From: Limnanthes douglasii subsp. nivea
Lineage: Eukaryota; Streptophyta; Magnoliopsida; Brassicales; Limnanthaceae
NCBI GenBank assembly: GCA_036936605.1
Contig: JAUPFV010000005.1
Coordinates: 78,752,885-78,816,884, forward strand
DNA: 64,000 bases
Direction: 5' to 3'
Positions 57,146-64,000 of this stretch are shown in pieces. Below the pieces are notes generated by a model. It saw only the letters and a list, made by a program, of their open reading frames with translations. It searched no databases and had not been told where the DNA came from. Numbering within the stretch: the first letter of the stretch is position 1; the number at the start of each line of letters is the position of its first letter. The translations under genes were made by a program, and so were the position numbers.

Positions 57146-59560
57146 TTAATCAAATTTTAAGGAAATCCGATTTGAAAGTATATTTGTAGATACTTTGACG
57201 GTGCGAACAATTTTTGAAAAGTGTTTTCGTAATAAGAGAAAAAATATTTAAATTTTAGATAAACATTGGATAAACTATTAAACAATTTGTTATAAGTATA
57301 GAGAAGCTTTGAGAAAGTGGTGAACAATAAATGTTTTTTTAAAATTCATGAATCTTATAGACAAATAGGTTTAATGGGCTTACATAGTTCATGCGTCCAT
57401 TTTGGTAACCCAAGTCCATATAATCAAATTCTATTATTGTATAAAATCTCTAATATTACATCTTTATTACATCAATATCATAAGTAAACTTTAGTTTATT
57501 AATTATCGGTCTGACTTAGTCTTCACAAATATCAGACAATTGTTTTGGGGGCGGAGGTCACAAAATGGGGGTCTTATGCGAAACAAAATATACAACATTT
57601 TCTACTATTGTAAAAACTGCATTTTGAATGCAACTCTGCTTTTATGAATAAGATCGTTCATGAAATTTCATTTATTGCTTCAACAAATTTGTCATAATTT
57701 ATACATAAATCTTCAAACAAAACTTAAAGAATAATCCTAAAAAAGGGAAAAAAATCATATAAGATTCTGCATAGAATTTACAATTTCATCAATTGCACAT
57801 AATTTACAATTTCATCAATCCTAAGGTTAGAAACAAGGAAAAGACAACTAAATGAGAAAAATTGAATTTTATAAAGCGAAGAAAAAAAGAGAGAAAATGG
57901 TATAAAATAAGTCCAAATAAAATTAATAACATGACATATATACAATACTAATAATAAGTATTAATACGTATACGATGATATATATCATGTGGTTATTTTA
58001 TTAAAGAACACACATCAATTCATGTTATTTATTATATTTTAATTTTGACTTAAAATCGAAAAGACATGAAAGAAACGAAATTGTTGAATATGGTGTCACG
58101 TTTACATTAATCAATACGTTATCCAAATTAAATAGTAAAAAAACTACCGTCATACGTGTTTTGACCGAAAAACTATTTACTCTCTCTCTTTTATAATAAG
58201 TGTCATTTTATAAGATATTTTTTTCATAACACATGCCGCTCAATATTAATTTTTTAATACAATATTAATTATATAACTTTAATTTCAACCAATAGATAAT
58301 TAACTCCCCACACAATTTATTAAATCCACAAATCAATTTTATTTTGTTTTGTTTTTCTATTTTTTTTTATAAAAAAATTATGAAAAACTTTAAACCACCA
58401 TTATGAATCGGAGGGAGTATCAGTAAAATCGACATTGAATCAACGTACGAATAACCAGCTATTACGTTATAGCTGGCAGCACGCAGCGGACTTTAAAATT
58501 ATGAAAAACTTTTAAGTGATTTTCGATATATTTAGCGGACTTACTTCAGTTCGCTCAAGAAACTCAGACTATTATTGAAGACATATTGAACCATTGAGAT
58601 TTGTTTCATTTAGTTATTGCAACTGTCTTAATAAAAAGAATTTTGTTTTTTTATCCTGCAATAGAATCAAATCACTGCATTAGTTACTATTGTTAGGGTG
58701 TGAAATATAATTGTTCTCTCATTTTAGGACTTCTATCCAGTAAATGTTTTTTCTTTAGTCATGATTTATCAAATAAGAGTAAGAGTGTTGTGTTTCCATC
58801 AAACAAGTGGAGTAATGAGATATTTTTATTTGCTTTTAAGATTTTAGAAAATATGTTAATAATTTATAGATAAAATTTAAAATTGGATGTATCAAAATTT
58901 GTCGTCATACATTAAATCTAAATATAATTTAATTTTGCTAATTATTTTATTAAAAAGCATCCGACTTTGATTATCATTCAAATAAATAATGAATTGAAAG
59001 ACCTGTTAAAAGAAAATAAAGAAACTAATTAACTATATAAATGACTACATTGAGAAAACCAACCAGCTCACGAATATTACATATAAAGGTAAAAAAGATG
59101 GTCCGTTAGGCCAGCAGAAAAGCAATAGCTTTTTTCATCCCCATACTAAAAATCAAATCCTTTGGCTTTGGATGTAAAACGAGAATGCCAAGATTGGACT
59201 GTAATAGCTTTCTTGCTAAAGCCGAGGACAAAACAAAAGATTTTTATTATTTTCAACCCAGCACTGAATTTGAAGCATTTGGATCACATCCATGGCTATG
59301 GAATCATTGGAGAAGTTACTGGACTATTAGTTGAAGCTTGATGAATTATTTGATTGTACTGATCATGCTTATATATGTTCTCATCATGCTGGTTTTTTTT
59401 TTAACTTAACCGTAGTTAAACATGTTTATTTTAAATTTACTTTGACGTAGTTGTTATTTTGATGTATACTTGAGTCTTGAATCATCACTCTGAAATGATT
59501 TTATTAAATGGGGTTTGTTTCTAGCTTAGAGTATAATAAATTTCAGAAAAACTCCATGTT
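57146..59560. other. Non-coding tail of module D
   Basis: Collinear with 11250-13560. No ORF is supported. It holds the duplicate MITE at 58178-58419 and a roughly 15-base extra block near 59115. Confidence 0.6.
58178..58419. mobile_element. Stowaway-like MITE, right copy
   Basis: Duplicate of 12262-12494 with TA flanks. Its right terminus 'CGGAGGGAGTA' is closer to the Stowaway consensus than that of the left copy. Confidence 0.65.
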
Positions 59561-59822
59561 GTTTCTAGCTTATTGATCAAGAATTTTCTGAAGCAAAACG
59601 GTCATATTGACATGTAAAAACTAATCATAAAAACTTATTGAGGTTAGTGAGAAATTCAACCATAATTATCAAAGTTAGGGGGCTCACATTTCCCATTGAT
59701 AAAGTAAAAAAAAATCATTACATCACACACATATTACACTAACTTTGAGACAAAACTCATAAAAGTCTTATACCAAAAAAAAGAAACCTTACAAAATCAG
59801 TACAAAAGAACAAAATCAGAAA

Positions 59823-60186
59823 CTAACACGGAAGAGGAAATCTGCAGAGAGGGTAGACATGGTTCATCTCGAGCCACTTGGTCAGACAATCTGTGTGAAA
59901 AGCGTGCGAACAAGGCATCTTTGTAACTTCAACTCCATCTTCAAAATCATCAAAACAGATCACACATTGTCCATCTGTCACATCACAACCGCCACAGCCG
60001 AATTTGAATTTTTCAAGCGCCTCCATAGCTGATGTATCTGCAGCAACAGTCTTGTGACCTGATGGCAACTGATCGGTAATCCAGTCTGATACGAATTGAA
60101 GAAATTGCGGCCTTTCATTATAATCATAAACTCTTGCAGCATTAATTCTAGTATTAATGGACACGGAATTCAAAACGTTTCAGCGA
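59823..60186 (-). pseudogene. RING-H2 copy E, N-terminally truncated
   Basis: The open frame of 116 codons starts at an internal Met (MNSVSINTRINAARV). The seventh zinc ligand is Tyr instead of Cys (HVYPLC), so the second zinc site is damaged; the other seven ligands remain. Sequence upstream is replaced at 60187 by copia sequence, at the same point as copy C. Confidence 0.85.
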
Positions 60187-61781
60187 GGTGTTCTTAGATT
60201 ATAACAAAAGGTATACATTGAAAGTGTGTTACAATGTTACAGATTGGTGGATTGCAAACCCCTAAGTACCCCTATAGATTAGGGTGGAAAGCTTAGTCCG
60301 GGTCAATGTTGCAAGACAACACTTGAGATTGAGGAAATGAAAACGGTTTTTATGCTTCGAAAGTTGGGAGTTTATAGTATGCTCAAGTTTTTACTAGGAC
60401 GGATATTTGTTTTGCTGCAAATATGTTGGGGAGATATGTTGGTAACCCAGGCATGAATCACTAGAAATTGGTTAAAAGAGTACTTTGATACCTACAAGGA
60501 TAAAAAAGGAACTTGTTGACATATGTAAAGTCGGATAAACTGGAGATGACTGGGTATTCCGACATGTATTTTGATGGATTCGTACACACATTAAAATTCA
60601 AGTAATAAAAAATATTCTTTTTGGGTCGAGGTGCAATATCCTGGAAAAGTGTAAAGTAAATACTGATTGCATCGTCCACCATGGTGAAAGAATTTGTTGC
60701 ATGCTTTAAGGCATCAAACCGGTAATTGTGGCTGCGAAATTCTGCAGTTCAATATACTAACAGTAATAAGAACTTGTCTATTTCCAAACACATAGACATG
60801 AGCACATCAGCACAAACTCTATGATAGCTAAGATGGATCAGATATAGATAGAGCACATCAGCACAAACTCTATGATAGCTAAGATCCTCTAACAGAGGTG
60901 GTTTTGTCTAAGGTTTTCCAGGGACATACCATCAGTATGGGTGTAGTTGATTTAGAGGATTGTTAGTTTCAGTTGGAGAGTTTATAATAGGATCTGATGT
61001 TATATTTTGCAGTATTGTGCACATTAAAGTCTATTGTAATATGTACATGCTTGGAAATGTTTTTTGATATATGTATTGTATTGGATCTCGAAATGTATGA
61101 ACCGTTTAAGAGTAGATATGTATGATTACAAGCCATATTGCTCTTAGGCCATGCCTCATAATTAGCCAAAGTAATTGATTGATAATGGCAATATGATTAC
61201 TCTTGCATTCTATTGTTCACATTACGAGAAATAGGTCTTTAGTCCTTTATTATTATCAGTCGTGTACATGGTTGTATCTTTTTCCCATTGAAAATGAATA
61301 TATGGATCTCATTAAAGTAGAATATGTATGATTGAGTAGCATGTGGCGGTTCAAGTGGGAGATTGTTGGAATGTATTTATTTAATATATTTATGGGCTGA
61401 CAATAATTTGGACAGACATGTTAAATAAAAATATTCGATCATTGTTTTAAGAATTCAAAATTAAAAGTAATTGAGTTAATTAGTTAATTAACTAAATTGG
61501 ATCTATATGTAAAAAGGCGTTATGGGCTCAAGTGTGGTAACGAGATTGAATTTGGGCACTATAATGAAGAGGGCCCAAATCTGAACACTTAAGCCTGAAT
61601 TAATAAATCATGGAAATAAATTTAATTATCAATTTATCGGGTTATGGTCCCCGGACACAAGAAAGTAGTGAAGGATGGGATTTACATTGTTGGACTTCAT
61701 ATTATAAAGACTACACGTAAGGGGCTAGGTTTAGCAATTTCATCGTCCTAAACCATAATCAAATAAACGACAACTTCATTT
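60187..61781 (+). mobile_element. Truncated copia fragment, right copy
   Basis: Duplicate of 34236-36052, with the same RING junction, stops and internal deletions. A private 60-base repeat of 'gagcacatcagcacaaactc' occurs at 60799-60890. Its LTR starts at 61364 and is cut at 61781 by another copia element. Confidence 0.83.
61364..61781 (+). repeat. 3' LTR of truncated copia fragment, interrupted
   Basis: The first 418 bases of the LTR seen whole at 35408-36052. It ends inside 'gacaacttc' where the next element begins. Confidence 0.8.
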
Positions 61782-62007
61782 TGTTAGAATATGAAAGAGT
61801 AAATAAGACTCAATGTCTTACACTGCAGCACAAAATGACTTTAAATAGCCTACAAGAAGCGTTACATATTCAAGTCAATAAATGATAAACTTTATTGACC
61901 AGAATAGTAACGTTTAAAATACTAATTGATGTAACGTCTAAAATACTAATTGATATAACGTTTAATTATTAAATAAGATAATTAAAGCAATTGAATCAAT
62001 TCTAACA
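61782..62007 (-). repeat. Candidate short LTR of copia relic
   Basis: 226 bases starting TGTTAGAAT and ending ATTCTAACA, so the ends are 9-base inverted repeats with TG...CA. A direct 'aacgt(t/c)taaaatactaattgat' repeat lies inside. No convincing polypurine tract is next to it, which lowers confidence. Confidence 0.6.
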
Positions 62008-62059
62008 AATAAGATAATTATTAAATTGGATATGCTTGAAAAGCAGAGAGTTTAATCTT

Positions 62060-63060
62060 CTAGTGCTTGCACTCAAGTGAACTTCGAGAGTTAAGAAACG
62101 TCTCCAACTTCACTGAGTTAACAAACGTCTCCAACTTCACTGGCTTGGTCATTATATCTGCAACTTGTTCTTCTGTTCCACAATAAACCAGATTCACAAC
62201 TTCTTGATATGTAAGATCGTGTAGGTAATGATACCTTACATCGATATGCTTCGTGCTTCTATGCATACCGGATTCTTCGAGAGTTTAATTAAAGAAATGA
62301 TGTCACAATAGATTTCCAGAAAATCGGATTGTTCAGATGTGATTTGTTCTATAATTTCTTTGAGCCATACACAATGGCAAGCACAAGATGTTGCAGCAAT
62401 ATACTCTGCTTCAGTTGTAGACAAAGTAAGTACCTTATCTACATAGAGATTTACCATGATATACTTCACTCCTTCCCTCTTAATGAATAATGTGTGATCA
62501 TGACTACTTTTGTCGAATCCTTCTTGCTTGAAATACCTCTCTACCCAACAAAACCAAGCCCGGGGAGCTTGCTTCAAACCATACAAAGATATCTTGAGTC
62601 GATATACTTTATCTTCTTCACCCTTTTTAACAAAAACCTCTAGTTGATCCACATGCACCACTTCTTTCAATTCTCCATATAAGAAAGCATTTTTTGCAGC
62701 AACAACCAATAAAAGTTTGATTGTATCCCATCTTGCAACCAGTGCAAAAACTTCATCATAATCAATGTCTTTTTCTTGTGCATATTCTTTTACCACTAAG
62801 TTTGCTTTGTAATTATCCACTTCTCCATCTTCATTTGATTTTGTCTTAATGGCTTCTATTTCATATTTAATTGCTTCAATCCAATTTGTTTCTTTGACAA
62901 CTTCTTTAAAACACATCGGATCAGCAATAAACATAAATAGTGCCAATGCCATTTGTACTTCAGCCTCTCCATCTAAAGTCCTTTCTGCACTTTCATAATC
63001 TTGCATCCATATTGGTGTTGTATGACTTCTTTTCTGATGTGTTTCAGGTTGAGATGACAT
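62060..63060 (-). pseudogene. RT and RNase H of copia relic, internally deleted
   Basis: From 63060: 'YKANLVVKEYAQEKDIDYDE' (RT fingers), 'LYGELKEVVHVDQ', 'LKISLYGLKQAPRAWFCWVE', 'GVKYIMVNLYVDK'. It then jumps directly to RNase H 'LTLSTTEAEYIAATSCACHC', and on to 'KHIDVRYHYL' and 'EEQVADIMTKP'. The YVDD is reduced to YVDK at the deletion joint. The joint keeps the reading frame open for 274 codons, which looks like a fusion but lacks the RT thumb. Confidence 0.85.
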
Positions 63061-63132
63061 GACATTATTTTCACCAATGTCATCTTCCTCGACCGCTTTG
63101 ATATCTTCATCATTCTCCTCTCTAGTAGTGTC

Positions 63133-64000
63133 TTATTCTCTCCGTTCAAGACTATCATTTGAATTTTTCACATCAACATTCCAATCCCACTTCTCTTCCT
63201 CTTCGACTTTCATACATCTATTTAAACCAGATTTTCTAATTGCAGATATAGTGAACATGCGGTTTATTGTTATTGTAGAGTTTATAATCAAACCTTTACG
63301 AGGATGGTAGATTTTGCATACTCCTTGGTCGATCAAAATAGTTAAACCTTTTTCTTGAAGTTGCCCAACACTTAGTAGATTATTAGTCAATTCTGGAACA
63401 AAAAACACATCTGTTAATATTAGGGTTAGCCCTTCAACTTCAAACTTCACATTCATTTTCCCATCACCTCCATTCGTGAGCTATTCCCTAGTTTTACTTC
63501 ATGTCTAAAGTTTTCATTGAGCTCAATAAACCAATCTTTGTTACCTGTCATATGATTTGAACAACCCGAATCGATAAACCACATCCCTTTATCTTCAACC
63601 TCTTTGATATTCATATGAGCCATTAAAAGTAATTCTTCTCCTTCATCGAACTCGGCGTAGTTTGATTTATTTTCTCCATTTGGGCACTCATATTGATAGT
63701 GGCCTAGCTTGTGACACCTGAAGCATTCAACGTGAGCTCTGGTAATACTCCATCCTCTTCCACCTCTTCCCTTGTCTCTCGAGAAATTACTTCCCCATCT
63801 GCCAGAATTACTTATTCCACTGCATTGTTTGTAGTTGCGATCACCCTCGACTTTCAGTACTTGTTCTTCAGAGACTTTGCGTCACAACTTCTGTTCATGA
63901 ACAAGTAATGAGCTTTGCAATTCATCGACTGTCATTTGATTAATATCTTTTGACTCCTCAATTGAACATACAATATAATTGAAATCATCCGTCATAGTGT
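63133..64000 (-). pseudogene. Gag zinc knuckle, protease and start of integrase of copia relic
   Basis: The minus strand gives a CCHC-like knuckle near 63705 ('CHKLGHYQYECPNGE'-type wording), the protease active site 'WFIDSGCSNHMTGN' near 63580, and 'DVFFVPELTNNLLSVGQLQE' of the protease/integrase linker. It ends in 'IRKSGLNRCMK' before an acidic stretch. A frame break lies near 63456. Integrase core is absent between 63133 and 63060. Confidence 0.8.

Larger units (their letters stand above)
41346..61781. repeat. Right copy of the segmental duplication
   Basis: This is the counterpart of 1-36052. It starts where the sequence resumes matching window position 1 and ends where a copia relic interrupts the LTR of the old copia fragment. 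Private changes are a 6.66 kb copia insertion (50480-57140), the absence of the 13901-33896 insertion, and one fewer module. About 100 bases near 47027-47125 are missing from the left copy at 5713. Confidence 0.85.
61782..64000 (-). mobile_element. Copia relic running off the window
   Basis: On the minus strand, gag zinc knuckle and protease (63133-64000), RT (62441-63060) and RNase H (62060-62440) are readable. The element is bounded on the left by a short candidate LTR. Most of integrase and the middle of RT are deleted. The wording differs from the 50480 family. The target duplication and the other LTR are outside the window. Confidence 0.82.

Noticed and set aside
62008..62060. Polypurine tract of the copia relic
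   Set aside because: The minus-strand sequence next to the candidate LTR is not purine-rich, so the tract is either lost or the LTR border is slightly different.
1..64000. Bacterial-type defence, biosynthetic or phage system
   Set aside because: All recognisable coding wording is plant retrotransposon, RING-H2 or cyclophilin, with introns and plant MITE ends. Nothing points to a prokaryotic system.

Overview
This is repeat-dominated nuclear DNA from a flowering plant, most likely a eudicot. The evidence is the AT-rich composition, three plant LTR-retrotransposon groups (Tat-like and Athila-like Ty3/gypsy, and several Ty1/copia), a Stowaway-like MITE, and fragments of a plastid-type cyclophilin gene. 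I see no rRNA or tRNA gene, no CRISPR and no prokaryotic operon. Only two RING-H2 ORFs (7491-8165 and 48902-49576, both minus strand) look intact as host genes. One candidate first exon (37677-37874) has a TATA box.

Layout. Positions 1-36052 and 41346-61781 are two copies of one segmental duplication, separated by a unique 5.3 kb spacer. Each copy runs as follows: an AT-rich repeat leader; a truncated Tat-like element (LTR, an antisense extra ORF on the plus strand, an integrase remnant on the minus strand); a tandem array of a 'RING + cyclophilin-fragment' module; and a truncated copia fragment fused to the last RING copy. The left copy has modules A, B and C; the right has D and E. Later insertions changed each copy. 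In the left copy a 20.0 kb Tat-like element (13901-33896, target duplication GGGCA) split RING copy C, and it was itself split by a 10.8 kb Athila-like element (21271-32071, target duplication GTTCC). In the right copy a 6.66 kb copia element (50480-57140, target duplication GTTCC, identical LTRs) entered module D. A further copia relic (61782 to beyond the window end) cuts off the right copy.

How the parts relate. The Tat-like elements carry gag-pol on one strand and, between integrase and the 3' LTR, an oppositely oriented, intron-containing extra ORF with a 'putative gypsy type transposon' domain and a coiled coil. All three copies are mutated but keep the same intron position. The RING modules pair the first exon of a chloroplast cyclophilin-like gene (always broken) with a RING-H2 gene on the same strand. 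Copies A and D keep all eight zinc ligands; B, C and E are damaged at or next to the seventh ligand codon.

The most unusual structure is the right end of the young copia element. Its 3' LTR is followed by a second primer-binding site, about 296 bases of duplicated leader, and a 12-base inverted copy of the LTR start, all inside the target duplication. All family calls were made by reading motifs; no database search was run.
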